Shown here piece by piece: positions 1 to 12,531 of a DNA stretch of 64,000 nucleotides (position 1 is its first letter; each line of letters opens with the position of its first letter). The translations under genes and the position numbers were made by a program. Origin of the DNA: Spongilla lacustris (Eukaryota > Porifera > Demospongiae > Spongillida > Spongillidae); NCBI GenBank assembly GCA_949361645.1, contig OX442419.1, forward strand, positions 8,235,377 to 8,299,376, read 5' to 3'. Under the pieces are notes generated by a model. It was not told the DNA's origin and searched no databases. It saw only the letters and a list, made by a program, of their open reading frames with translations.

Positions 1-426
1 ACGTACAGATTCATTATCATCATCGGCACGATTTTGACGCTGCATGAGATTGTGGGTACAAAATTATGGCAGTAAACTACTATACCATGCACCCCAGCGC
101 ACATATACATTACTCAGCTAGCTGATGTTGTTTTACCTCAAAATCTTCATCATCGATATCGCTGCCAGATTCACTTGAAGTTGAAGCAGTATGATCCCCT
201 GGAGATTCACTGTCTGATGAGCTATTGTACGGTGGTTCGGGATTAGTACTGCCATGGTGCAGTTCCGCATTAGGCTCTGCATCTGAAGAAAGATCTATGT
301 TTGTGGGTACCTGTGGAAAATACACTGCATCATACCCTCAACGGCCTCAAGTTGAAGATGTTCAAAGTAAGTAGACCTGCAGACGAATTCGCCACAGTGA
401 TGACAGAAACGACGTTTTCCACTCAT
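1..426 (-). CDS. zinc-finger plus acidic/Ser-rich N-terminus, transposase-like, cut by window edge
   Basis: An ATG at 426 opens a short exon (426-336) with a CxxC finger (FCHHCGEFVC, then FEHL). A second open stretch (310-137) is rich in Ser, Asp and Glu and ends at a GAG|GTAAAA donor. A third exon starts at 39 after CATGCAG and runs off the edge; exons 2 and 3 agree in phase. The 25 bases between the first two pieces begin GT and end AG, but are too short for a normal intron and the phases disagree, so a frameshift or missing exon is likely. The layout (small finger, then acidic Ser-rich tail) matches the first exon of the transposase-like gene at 55138, so I infer a related transposon-derived gene. 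No catalytic domain is visible here. Confidence 0.45.
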
Positions 427-3160
427 TCAGAGACAATTGCAATCGCCGCGGAAGTACACAATTGATGAACAAAATTTTCTTTCGTCCGGTTATATGGATT
501 TCACACACCCTACGGCTATCACACGTACGTTGACCGCAATACGCAATCGTTTATATTACGGAGCATACGGAACATGCGGAAGCCCAAAACCATACGTTTG
601 GGCGCTTACACGTAAGCAATAGAAAATACAGGATTCGGAACGATACGTAATCAGCCCACTGAACCGCTGTGAATTATTTGCGTGGAGTGGGGAAACCGCT
701 TGGAAAGCCCCTTCTAATACATATACATCGAGGTAAGCCGCTTATCAGTGTAGGAACATTAAAGCATGATAAATTACGCATACTGGCCATGGATTATGTA
801 TGAAACAATTTGTGCATGATGTACATGTAACCGCTCTTAATGCCATGAAAATAAAGGTATGTAAGACGCAAGTTGCCTACCAGCAAAATGGCGTTTCGCC
901 GGGTCGGTCTGCTGCTACACGCATAGGGCTATAGGCAATCCGTAACGCATACAAGTGTTTGGCAAACCACATCATGCAAAAATTGCGGACATTCATGATC
1001 GATATTACCTATGCATGGTAGGTATATCGATGTGTGCAGACAAACGACTGACTTCCATTGATTATAAGGTTGCGTTACTTGCGTAGCATCACATCAAAAA
1101 TCCTTAACAATATATGTAATTCATCAAGCATCACATGATCAAGTGGTATAGAAGTGAGGGGCCGATTTATTCAACCTTTGTCAATTAAAGTAGGTACTTG
1201 GATACATGTAAATCGCGTAAAGTGGGTCCGTAAATCGATGATCTAAACTACGTCGAAAACTGGACACGTATTTCGTAAAGTTTGAAAAGGTCCCAAACAA
1301 GCGAATAAACGTGTTCGATTATCTGCGCGGTTAGTCCAACTACACAGCTTGATTTAGTGAGCCAATTAGTTGTAGAATGCAACACCATTGCCTGATTTCG
1401 AGTTGCATGGTTCCTGATTTTTTTTGTTTGACGCATTCAATTCGTAGTATAATTTTGGGAATGGATCTTGACTCTGATTGTGAACCAACTATCACGGGAT
1501 ATATACTGTTATTTAAATCAGGTATTGAATAATCAAATTACAAAGTAGGAGGACTTTTGGATGATGCCCAAAGGGTGCTTTACTTCGCAGGCGTTTTGTG
1601 TTGTTCTGCATGAAAAAAGAAACAGATGCTTAAATAAATGTATCTCTAAATAGGTTTAATTGGATCCTTTGTCTACAAAGCATAAGCACATAGCCATTCC
1701 CTACAATAAAATATTTTGTGTCTACTCTATTTATTGCACACCCCATTCTTCGATCAACTAAGTTGTAAATGACATTAAGTAAAAGATTTTAACTAATTAT
1801 TCTATTTCTGTCGTAACATTGTAATTCGATGATGCCCACGTCTTTTCAAGCAAGTATTCATGTTTAATTAGATGTATGAATGATGCGCATGTGCGCAGCC
1901 AATGCTTTGTTGCTATTTAGTTATTGATCTCAAGAGACTCATGAATGAATATAAAAAGTATGTGAGTGAGATAGATCCCTTCTAGCTCCCGATGTAAGAA
2001 ATCGCTTACTGCAATTTGAATTGCCTTTTTAAATGAATCCCAAACAAATACATTCAAAATTCCACTTTCATCAGTCAATGTTCTGCACACTAGCCAGGCT
2101 GACACTTCCCGCTCTATACCAATGAACCTTAGATCTAGCTACACTAAATGTGAGGAAAGAAAGCACTTTAAAAAAAAAATGGAAGTTGATTACATTAAAT
2201 GAGGTTATCAAAGCAAAGTTTTGAGTACTTCCTAGTGTTAAAATGCTAAACCATACAATCATCTTCAAATAGCATTGTACAGAAAGCCAAAATTGAATGA
2301 AAAAAAAAAACACTCTGTTCTAAATTGCTAAGTGCAAAAAAATAACAATGCAATGATTAAGTTAGCCCATGCAGGCACAAGAAAGTGGGATTCTATATAG
2401 CAAAGTTAGAAGTAAGATTAATAAAACACTACTATGGTTGTGCTCTCACCCACCGGATGAACAAGATAAGATGGTAAAATTTCAGGTCAGGTATGCCGGA
2501 CAAAAATTTAAGAATCAGAAGAACGAGGATACATTTAGGAGAAGTATTGGAAAAAAGTTGTAGAAAAGGAAGATTACTTCCTGAACGTTCACCTCATCAT
2601 GTAACTACAATATTCAACGTTTTGTCAGATATATCCTCCATAGTTGGTCTCTACATGTACTTCGAACATCTTTGGTATGTGAATGAGAATAATCTACTCT
2701 AGCGAAATCCAATGCATCCCTATGTATGATATTAGCAAGACTATGTATGTTAAAGTTTTGGTTAAGGCTGCACACTTTTATTTATATCTCTATACTGATT
2801 ATAAACTCAACCGGGACAGTTTTTGTTTCGCGTACCCGCGATCATTTCATTTGTGATCTTTTGAATAGCGTAGTGCTCGCAACGAAACGCGTCACCATGA
2901 ATATAAGGTATCTTTGGAATGTAGATTATTTGCTCTTTCCAAAGATGTATAATATGCGACTTAAATCACTATTTGAAAAAAAAAAAAAAATCCAACTACC
3001 TACGTCTTTGTGCTGCGCCGGCTGCCATTTTGTCATTGGTAGCCAAGCTGCGTCTGCAAGATTGCAGTTAGCCGATGCAGTTAGGACAAATAAGAATTTA
3101 TATATATTCCTCACCTAAGAGTAGCAAGTGTTCTCACAACAGTGTTGGTATAGTGTACTT
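427..3160. other. intergenic, dispersed repeat copies
   Basis: No gene is recognised. Bases about 640-1040 recur in diverged form at about 15285-15620, and about 1190-1515 recur at about 31635-31960, so this is dispersed-repeat DNA. A coding-like stretch with a good GTAAGCG donor lies on the minus strand near 2010-2085, but no family is recognised. Other open frames here look like chance. Confidence 0.5.
1190..1515. repeat. dispersed repeat, second copy at 31635-31960
   Basis: About 320 bases align by eye with 31635-31960 in the same orientation, including an identical stretch around the phrase ttagtgagccaattagttgt and a shared poly-T tract before gacgcattcaattcgtag. Small indels separate the copies. 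No coding content or terminal repeats are evident. Confidence 0.7.
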
Positions 3161-3433
3161 CTACCTTTGACATGTCTCATCTAGAGAAAGGCATTATGCG
3201 CCACAGTGCACTGTAACAGGCTTAGTAAGTTCAAACCTGTTATCACATAATCTACCTTTGACATGTCTCATCTAGAGAAAGGCATTATGCGCCACAGTGC
3301 ACTGTAACAGGCTTAGTAAGTTCAAACCTGTTATCACATAATCTACCTTTGACATGTCTCATCTAGAGAAAGGCATTATGCGCCACAGTGCACTGTAACA
3401 GGCTTAGTAAGTTCAAACCTGTTATCACGGTGC
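3161..3433. repeat. tandem repeat, three 91-base units
   Basis: Units start at 3161, 3252 and 3343, each opening with ctacctttgacatgtctcat and ending with caaacctgttatca. The three copies are essentially identical, so the array is young or homogenised. Confidence 0.95.
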
Positions 3434-3739
3434 ACCATGCAAAATGGGCAAGCACATATAGAATTTGCTCCATTTATAGATGCAGTATTAAAGGCATAAA
3501 CTAAATATTAGAACATAGTAAGAACATGCATGGGGTTGCTCCTTAAACTATAGACACACCAACCTTCATGTCTGAACTCAGAAAGAGTTCAATAGGGTAA
3601 GGGTTACCATTGATATTGACAAAGCCTGTCTGTTGAGGATGATTAATTTTATCAAACGTCACAGAAAACGCTACGGAGATTGTTTAGTAATCTTTCGTAC
3701 CTTTCACTACTGCAATAGTATGGTTGCCTGCATGTACCG

Positions 3740-3785
3740 ACAGGAGGAGGGAAAGGAGGGAGGAAGGAGGAGCGAAATGGAGGGA
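3740..3785. repeat. purine-rich tract downstream of phospholipase copy 1
   Basis: A short GGAGG/GGAAA tract lies beyond the stop codon of copy 1. Tracts of the same kind lie downstream of copies 2, 3 and the decayed copy, so it belongs to the duplicated unit. Confidence 0.7.
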
Positions 3786-3919
3786 ATTAGTACACCCAAC
3801 ATTATATGGCAATGATTCGTCTTCACTTTTTTAATCACTGGATGTATATTTACACTTGATACTAAATATACAATTGAGACGAAATACAGTTCCTACACAC
3901 GTGCTCCAAAGATGAATGT

Positions 3920-6900
3920 TCAGACATTCAGCACCACAGCATCAATAGCACTCATTACAGCACGTCTTTGCAAAATGCCAACATGGTTAGCACCTGGAAA
4001 GGTATGGCTTGTAAATGGAGACGTTTGAGACTTCCAACTTAGGCACACTTGTGAGCTCTGCACGTTAACTGTTCCATCGCCATCTCCATTCGCTATTCGA
4101 GGAGCTGTGTTAGGGAATTCACTGTCATATATAAACTTCTGGGGCGTTTGAACTCCTGTTCCATAAAAGCAGTAAACAGGTACGTTAGGTGCAGGAAAAC
4201 CTGCATTGATTGCAGTAATACCTGTATAAATGCTGTACCCTTGAGGGTAGCCAATGTCGGTATACAGAGCTGCATAATCATTAGCGGTGTAGCTACGCTT
4301 TGGTGTAGTGACAAGTACAGTGTTTCCCCACACAGATGGCTTAGGAAGCATTAATGCAATACTTGGAAATGTGCGAGCAGCATTCCTGAATAGATTGTCC
4401 AAATTTGATGGAAAATTACAAATGTCACTGATTTGCAGCAACTCGTTGGGAGCATATCCAGATATGAGTAATTTCAATACTAAACCACCACCAGACCACG
4501 CCCCTGCTATAGGGATGAAAGCGTTGATGTATGTGTTCTTCCACTGCTGAGTGACAACATTATTTAGGAAGTAGAGCGAGACAGGACCTCCCATGCTATG
4601 GCCATGGGCTACTATGGTAACCTTCTTATTTCCACCAGCTGCATACATATAGTTTGGATCAGTGATTTGACGTTGGCATAATAGCCACTCGCTTGTAGCT
4701 CAGCTAGTGCACGTGAGAATAAAACATGTACAATACATATATGCATGACAGTACAGAGGTGACATCATATGACCATAATCACTATACTTCATACCTGGTG
4801 ACAGTCTCCAGTCATACGGAGCAGCTCGTATGGTGCTGCCTCTTGTGTATCCAAGACCAGCGTAATGTTGTACCATAGTACTGAAGTATGCTCCCAATGG
4901 CAGCTGCAGGGAGCAGTCTGTTTCGATGGGGTTGGCTGCCAGGTATTCTACTTTGCAAGTGTCACCAAAACCTGATGCTTTTATTCCAAGACCAGATTGA
5001 TTTTGGAAACTTCTTGTTCCCGAGTTATATACCAGTCTTTATGCAATTTGAAAGTAGACGTTTACATATGCATTTTCAAAAACGTAGTTACCAAATTAAA
5101 CATGTGTAAACGATGTGTGAAATACACGTGCCACACCAAAACCAATGCTGCCTCAATATGGTCTATAGCCGATATTGATCGCGATATGAGTGAAATATCA
5201 GTCGCGATATTGTTAATAATTCTAATATTTTTAATACGTGTAATTTATTTAAGTTGTGGCTGCGATAAATGAACTGACAGATAAACCGCCCTATTAGGCT
5301 GTATAATGTTTTTATTTTTAGTTGAAGACAAATATAAAACGATCGGGTCATGTATCAACAATAAAACCCGTGCATGGTGCTACAGAAGGCAGCAAAATGT
5401 AGGTCCTATACATGTATGTGTATAATACATGTATAATTGTATCTTATACGCTCCTGGGGTGAATCTACCCGGCATTTTAATATTAAGCTAGCCAATTGCT
5501 TGTTCTTTCCAGTTCCAACTTTGCTGTCTGTTGTTTTAGTTACGCATGACTGACTGCGTAACGCGTGTTGTTTCAGTTCTGCTGTGCCTGTTAACCGCAG
5601 ACAAATATTGTTATTTTCAGTTAGTAAGTTGCTCATAACATGTTGCCTGTTATTTCTGACAGTCCTGCATAACATGTTGCATAACACTGATTTCGAGTAC
5701 AGTTACGGTGGTACGCTAGTAACTCGATTACATGATTGTGCTGAAGTCATTACAAAACGTGACCCGCGTATAACTCGCGTAACAAGAAACGGATAGTTTA
5801 GCTTTTTGTTGTTATCGAACCACAATGGATGGAAAGTCGATCATTTTAATGTTTTGTTCAAGTCACCGGACCGTTTGCGTTAAGAGAACAAAAAAGCTCG
5901 TACCGTTATCGTTCCCGACCAGTTTTCTCCATATAGTCGTCTTCTTTCTTTCTTTCTGTCTGGGTGAGTATAGCTCGAGATAGGAACAGTTTTAAAGAGC
6001 ACCAATTATACCAATAGATGTAGAATTTCTTGGAAGAACATGAAACTGATATGCGTAATCATTACGAGTGCTATATTAAAAGCGTTCCCATGGCAATGTT
6101 TTATGTATAATTACTATTGTGTATCGTACAATCCTTAGGTTTGTGCAAGCCGCCAGCTTTGTTTACCGCGATTGTCAAAATGCCTTCGGAAAGTGAACAA
6201 CGAGAGAGGAATGCCAAAAGTGATACTACGAATTAGAGGCCTCCCGAGTTTGTTACGTCTTCTTGTGATGCTAGCATGCAAATTTTGAATCGAACCGAGC
6301 TGTGAGTAAAGCAGCGCACAATAAACATGGCATTACAACGTTTGGATTTTGTCATACAAACGTATGTACGGGTTGTACATGTACTATACTAGTAGCGAAA
6401 AATGAAAGATATAAAAATATTCCCTCTGAGAAAGGTAGTGGCATATAGGATTTAAAGGGATCAAAGGATTGTAGAATTATTCCTATATTTAGCAACATAT
6501 ATGTAATGCCGTTCTACAAAGTGCTAAATATAGGAATAATCATGTATCTACAATCCCTAGCTTTTCCCCTTCATTTTTATACTACCATTGCATGTCTTCA
6601 AATAATCCTATATACGACTAACATTCTCAGTGAGAATGTTTTTATATCTTGTATATATAGATTCGATGAAGTGTTTCTGAATGTAAAAGCCGCACGGAAA
6701 TTTCATATGATATATAATTCGCAGAATTTCATGGGTGTGGTAGCCTCTGGTACTGCCCTGCATTGGTGAACCCCCCCCCCCCCCCCTCCCCCCTTCCCAC
6801 CACCCGACAAGTGAATCCTGGATCCTTAAATGAATAGATGACAGCTGTGAGGAAAAGGAAGTTATGGACAGGCTGCACCAAGCTTAGTAATTCTTGGAAA

Positions 6901-8039
6901 ACCCTTCATATCCACTCCTTTGTTAGAATGTTGTGCACTTGAAATGGGACCACACCACAGAGAACTGCTTACGACGTTGAGGGTGCCTTATATAATTACA
7001 GTACAAGCTCATCTGTGTTACAGACACAGACGCCTGCATGGGTTTGTACGAGACACAAGGGCAGTACCTACTGAGGAGCTGTATTCATAGCGATGGTTGC
7101 GCGGTTAACGAATTCAAATAATAAACGTATAATCTTATTAATACCGTACCGGTAATGAATAAATATTAGTAACTTGAAAATAATAATCGCTGGCCTGACC
7201 TTAATTCAGGTCATAGGCCAGAGTCTGGGCTGACTTTCGACACCAGTAGTGTTAGAGCTACAAGTATATAACGACGCAATGGGATTAACTAAAGGAATAA
7301 TTAAATGAGGACGTTTATACACCACGGCGGAAGCAAATGAAATTGTTAAGGCTTAATTGTCTCAGCCATAGCTTTTAAAGTTATGCGGAAAATGCGATTC
7401 CCACAAGACCCAAGGGCTAGTGCGTGGCTTATGCTTGTCACTTCTGCGAGCGATTGTTTTGGCACAGCTACATGGAGTTGTTTCAAACACTTGATAACAA
7501 ATGAACTAACCGATACATGTATGTACTTGTAAATGCATTCACATCATATGCATGTATGTGAAAATAAAGTAATTTTTTAAGTATAGCGCGAAGTTTTTAT
7601 TTCTATTTTTTAAAATACAGTATATGTTTTGATCGAGGATCATCGAGCTCTGCATGGTTATACATGTATTTGACATATAGCCCAGCAAGACCTTCTATAA
7701 TAAACCGTATGCATAAGCTATATGTGCAATACATGTATATGCTTACGCTAAGTCTTGCACAGCAGAAGCTGTATCGGTACAAAGTTCGAAGCCCACCCAC
7801 ACTCCTTCCCAAAAGCATAGATCGAGCGGTTCTTTACACGGCTGCTGTATCTTGAATAGCTGCGACCCCTCTACTCCCGGGACTGACGGATACAATGGGA
7901 AAATAAGTAGAAACGCACTAGATAAAAGCTCTGAACACTTACCAATCAAAATCGGCGAATGTGCTTCTGCAAAGGTAACACTGAACGCGATCACCACCGC
8001 GGCTGCCGCGATCATATTACTGGCCACGAGACGAGGCAT
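3920..8039 (-). pseudogene. PLA2G15-like: lysosomal phospholipase A2 (group XV / LCAT family), copy 1, frameshifted
   Basis: Four exons fit in phase: 8039-7943 (signal peptide), 7882-7747 (ILIVPGVEGSQL oxyanion region), 5036-4795 (LVYN start, GFGDTC, PYDWRLSP) and 4703-3920 (catalytic). All introns are GT-AG. The family hydrolyses acyl chains of phospholipids in lysosomes. Compared with copies 2 and 3, exon 4 has two extra bases beside the codons for IQTMYAAGG, which breaks the frame, and six extra bases that turn AHSMGG into AHGHSMGG at the nucleophile elbow. Using an acceptor 5 bases further in would restore the frame but change about 15 residues. The Asp (GDGDGTVN) and His (GANHVGIL) motifs are intact. 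It is either a recent pseudogene or a variant with shifted splicing. Confidence 0.8.
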
Positions 8040-8097
8040 TCGGAGGTTATTTTATTAGTCTCGGATAGTCTAATGATCGCATGCCGGAGGAGATTAT

Positions 8098-8105
8098 CTT
8101 TTATA
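8098..8105 (-). promoter_or_regulatory. TATA box of phospholipase copy 1
   Basis: TATAAAAG on the minus strand lies 59 bases before the ATG at 8039. The same box occurs at the same place in copies 2 and 3, within a conserved stretch. Confidence 0.7.
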
Positions 8106-8384
8106 CAGAATCGATCGATGAACATTCGTCGATCCAATTATTGGTGGATTTCAAAAAACGTTTGTGTGCATGTGTGGGGGTGGGAGAGGGGGAAGAGCCT
8201 CCGTATAGTGTGCGAAAAATGTTACATTGTACCTGCCGATGGTATAATCCACTATTTAGCATGTGTGTTCAACCCAACAATCTATTAATAATAGTCATCG
8301 TTTGGTGTGCATATAAAATGTACATGTATTGTACATCATCAGATCATGACTTTTTTTAAAATATTGCCGGTTCCTCATGCAGTG

Positions 8385-8480
8385 CTGTCACCAGAGGCCC
8401 TTTTTACTACCCGCACCTCTACCCCTTGCAAAGCGATGAGCACACTGTTTCGCTCACGTGCCACGCCCCTAATATCCCCT
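8385..8480 (-). promoter_or_regulatory. conserved upstream block with E-box
   Basis: This block recurs upstream of copies 2 (about 27780-27900) and 3 (about 47150-47230). It contains CACGTG at 8455-8460 followed by a CACGCCC box. Copy 3 keeps the CACGTG; copy 2 has lost it. A CACGTG site fits regulation of a lysosomal gene by a TFEB/MITF-type factor, but this is inference. Confidence 0.4.
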
Positions 8481-9099
8481 TTCCAACCTTTCTCTAGTTT
8501 ACGCTACATGCACATGAAGTAACTCCAGCAGCATGTCATAAAATAAGGATGTTAGCGTTCCTTCAATGGCTGCCGAAAGCCAGGCTAAGGTCTGGCCTGA
8601 GGCTGGCCGGCCGGTACATGTGGATAAATTTCACAGCATCTTTGATGCGCATATATGTGACTCATCACCTACAGTACATTTTTGGTAATAGTGCTATGCA
8701 CGTTAGTCGAAATGCGGTGCCATATTTGTTGAATGTACTACAAATAAGTATTTTTGTTTAGGGAGTAAACAATGTCAGTTTAATGTTTTGATGAAGGGCG
8801 AATGGTGGTGCAGGAAAGCATATAGGGCATTGAAAGGGGACTTTGTCTAAGGTTAAAGTAGGTCTAGCCTGCCTCCCTGTCTGCAACTCTCTCCTCTAAA
8901 CAAACTATCCCGAACTCGATTGTCGATCCCTTAAGCTTCGTCAGGTTCCAGGTATTGTATTGTTATACATAATGGTGTTCTTGGGAAAGCAGCCATGCCA
9001 GCTATTGGCGAGCTGAATTTTTCCTGACCCACCCACCACTTCTCTTGTGCACTGTTTTTACATGTACACTGATTTTCCTGTCACACATCAATGGCAGGC

Positions 9100-9310
9100 G
9101 GCACCCTTCGGGCTTCAACCCTGACCAACCAAGTCAAAACCATGACCACGTCATGGTAGTGGCACATCTGGTCGCACCCAAGGCAAACCAGCACTACCTT
9201 GGTCCCAGGTCGGTCAGCGGGGATGGCCTATCACTAATCATGACCACGTCATGGTGTGGCACATCTGGTCGCACCCAAGGCAAACCAGCACTACCTTGGT
9301 CCCAGACTTG
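9100..9310. repeat. tandem duplication of about 102 bases
   Basis: Two nearly identical units begin with catgaccacgtcatgg (near 9140 and 9240) and end with ctaccttggtcccag. Confidence 0.85.
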
Positions 9311-9344
9311 GCCTGCCCTAGCAAAAAATCCCATACGTTTTAGT

Positions 9345-9605
9345 TAAGAATCTTATGCAGGAAATTGGGACCAAGATCTGTTTAAGAATCCCATAGGATC
9401 TTATAAGAGTCTTATAGGTTTCTTTAACGATTCTTAAAGTTATCTCAAAAGCACTTATAGAATTCTTACAAGATCCTATTACTTTTCCCTATAGTAATCT
9501 TATAAGATGCAAGAAATTGGATCAGATAAGATTCTTATAGGTTTCTTTACAGATGTTATCTTAAAGGAACTTATAGAATCCTTACAAGATCCTATTACTT
9601 TTTTC
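9345..9605. repeat. AT-rich tandem duplication of about 120 bases
   Basis: Two diverged units contain ttcttataggtttcttta, cttatagaat and tcttacaagatcctattact in the same order. No coding content is seen. Confidence 0.6.
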
Positions 9606-10469
9606 TGAAGGTTCATGCAGTTGCATCAAAATCTGGTGGGACACTGCAGTGAAAGGAGAGAGCTGATTAGGAAGCGCATGTACATGATGCTCTGTTTTTC
9701 TATATTTGGCACACAATATACAAAATGGTAGATCTAATCATTGATGATGCGTCAGTAGTTTAAAAGAAATTTTACTTCATGCAGGAATACATTAAACAGA
9801 AAGATGTGAATTAGATAAAGCGATGAAATGGATACAGTTCAGTGTATTTAAAGGACTGGATGTACCCATTCTGCGCTATGAAGAGTCAGAGAAGCGGCTG
9901 ATCGATGATACGAAAGCCCACGACGATGTTATGCTGCATGTGGAAGGCAAGACTACGATGCAACACATGTGCTTTTGCATCTGGACGTACGCCTTTTACT
10001 CAATATACCTAAAATCTACCGATTAATGCACACGCATAATACGCTATACTGTGTTCATTTCTGTAAAATATGTACCTCACTTTGGGATAATGTGCAAGGT
10101 TTCGGGAATTTATTTTTATACAGTGCCAACGTTATATGTACATGCACACACTATCACACAGCTGAAGACCAGCACCTGAGTTCCCATGCCATGCCATCCT
10201 TATCGATGTACAAACTTAAAAAATTTAATCTACATGTATATGACATACAAAGCATGAAGTATTTTTGCATAAGTATATTCATGTCCATGTACATTTGTGT
10301 GTGTTGTTTGTGCCTGTAGTACAGTGCATGTGTGTGTGTGCATGTGTTTTAGCCTCGTCTCCAGGCTCTATTTCTATTTTAAATTTGGGGGGTCTAAAAT
10401 ATAGGGCCTGGTATCCACTGGCAAGATCCTAGCACACATTTGCTAGCCATTACCAGGAAGCAGTCCAAG
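9606..10469. other. intergenic
   Basis: No recognised gene. A 67-codon open frame at 9823-10026 is compositionally plausible but unsupported. Bases about 10320-10460 share a block (ggtctaaaatatagggcctgg and following) with about 58830-58880, a further dispersed repeat. Confidence 0.4.
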
Positions 10470-10474
10470 GTGTT

Positions 10475-11375
10475 CTGTCACACAACGGATGGTCCCCCCA
10501 ATAATTGGTTCCCCCCGGACCATCCCCCGGACCATCCGAGGCGCTGTGAACGGTCCCCCTAGGACCATCCATGGTGCCATAGATGGTCTCCCTCTGCCAT
10601 AGATGGCTAGCCGCCCCGATTAGATTGGTGATGGAGGGGGAGGGGCATTTTTAGCGATGTAAAACAAGCATCCACTTATCATGCATGCGCAGCGCATACA
10701 TGATGCGCGAAGCTAGCTATCGTATACTAATTAACTATATTTGGCGGGAGGGGGGGTGGGGGGGTGGAGGGTTCGCCCCCCCCCCCCCCCCCCCCCATCC
10801 TCCTGGATCCGTCGCTATAATACTGCACAATACTGTCAGCAGATTGGCACAGTACACATTCCAATACTACACGTTACATACATGTAACTGTCTCAAAATG
10901 ATTAACTGTAAATTGATTATCTTAAGTTAAGCTTGATGCATGTCGTTGCAAATGGTATCTCTCCGTCCGATACTGCGCTTGGTCTTGGAAGTTTTAGAAC
11001 ATTGAGCGTAACGAAGGAAATCTGTGCACGCATGCATGCATGAAGAGTTGTATATCATCGAATTTGACACAATACTATTCCTTTTTGCTGATATACTAAC
11101 TCGCCACTCATTTAAAAACTGAACAGCTCAGTGCATGCTCTGCCTCGAGAAATATGGCACGGATATGTTTCCGGCTTAACTCATTTTTTGAATCTTACGT
11201 TTTATGGTCGGCTCGAAAAGGTTGAAATATTTGTGACTACAAAAGGGGAACCATATGTAGCAGAGGGAGACCATGGGTGGTGACCATGGATGGTCCGGGG
11301 GGGACCGTCTGTATAGCACCATGGACGGTCCGGTCGGACCGGTTATAGCCCGGACCATTTACGGCGTGACAGTAC
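10475..11375. mobile_element. GGTCC-rich element with imperfect inverted ends
   Basis: The left end reads CTGTCACACAACGGATGGTC and the right end, reversed, CTGTCACGCCGTAAATGGTC. Both ends carry clustered GGTCC/GGACC motifs in inverted order. No target duplication or coding capacity is clear, and a poly-C run lies inside. It resembles the ends of the larger element at 23577-26608. Confidence 0.45.
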
Positions 11376-11549
11376 AGAACCATTGTCCTGAATACAACCA
11401 AGCATCTTGTGAGGTATGTACACCTTCACTTGATTGGTAGATAGTAGTTACATATCCTTACATGTATGAGTGGACACTGCTATGACAGAGTACCTCACAA
11501 AAGATGGGTATGGAGTAGACACTACAGTGGTGGGAACCTAAGGCAGATA

Positions 11550-11990
11550 CATGTACATGTAGGTTGGATTTCTAAGGACTACTTGTGAGGGAGGGGCTTG
11601 TACTGTGTGTTTTTGTGTGTGTATGTTTGTACGTGTGTGTACCTAAAGGTTAGTCTTACAACCACATGTACATGTATGTTGGATTCTACCAGAGATAATA
11701 TATAGACTTGTGAGGGAGGGGCGTGCACCATCTGGTGTGTTTGTGTTTGTGGCACGCCTTTCGATTAGCTTTGCTTGTGAGTTTGGTCAGCATTTGATAT
11801 ATGGTTTTAGTTATGTTTGTGTGTGCCTAAAGGTTAGTTTTGCAGCTACATGTTGGACTTCTATTGACTACGTGCTGGGGAGGCACTTCTACCATCTGGT
11901 GTGTGTGTGTTTGTGTATGTGTCTAAACGTTAGTCTTGCAGCTACATGTACATGTACATGTATGTTTCTAAGTGAGGGGCTTGTCCATGT
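11550..11990. repeat. diverged tandem repeat, about four units
   Basis: Units of roughly 110-140 bases share acttgtgagggaggggc, a TG-rich stretch, taaaggttagtcttgca and an acatgtacatgtatgtt tail. Confidence 0.6.
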
Positions 11991-11999
11991 GATGTGTAC

Positions 12000-12531
12000 A
12001 GTGGTAATATAATGCCTGCGGTTTTCTTATCTCACATCAAAGGGAACATCTTGGTCACTCATGTATTGGGCTTTATCTGTTTACCTGTACATGTAGGCAC
12101 AAGCAGTGATTCTGTTATGTAATGGAAAAGCTTCGGGACACTCTTTGACCTGTGGAAACATGGGTTGATCTCAAAGTAATGTGCTCTTCCCTAGACCCCT
12201 ATGGAAGAGCTTACAGCCACTCCCCTATACCTTAGCTGGACCGGGAGGGGTGGGCTTGGTGCCCCTCACGAACTGGAAATCGTGGATCCATCAATTAAAT
12301 TGAATGTGCTCTCTTGTCAGGATCAGCAGAACAGCTGCCCTTACCCTGAAAGAGTCATCCCTCAAACACTTCCAAATTCTGATACCACACTCTTAGTTAT
12401 TCCTAAGGCCACACCCATCATGTAACATATACCACCTTGCTGGCTGCAATCGGAGAACTACATTTCATCTGTAACACTACTGCTGCAAAATGGCTGTAAG
12501 TGTACACTGTTATTAATGACAACCTTATGCA
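12000..12531. other. intergenic
   Basis: No recognised gene. An open frame at 12201-12425 is unsupported by any known domain. Confidence 0.4.

Noticed and set aside
2726..3118. 130-codon plus-strand frame
   Set aside because: No domain, runs through an A13 tract, and overlaps an equally plausible opposite frame; likely chance.
3161..3433. CRISPR-like direct repeats
   Set aside because: Three contiguous 91-base copies without spacers; a plain tandem repeat.
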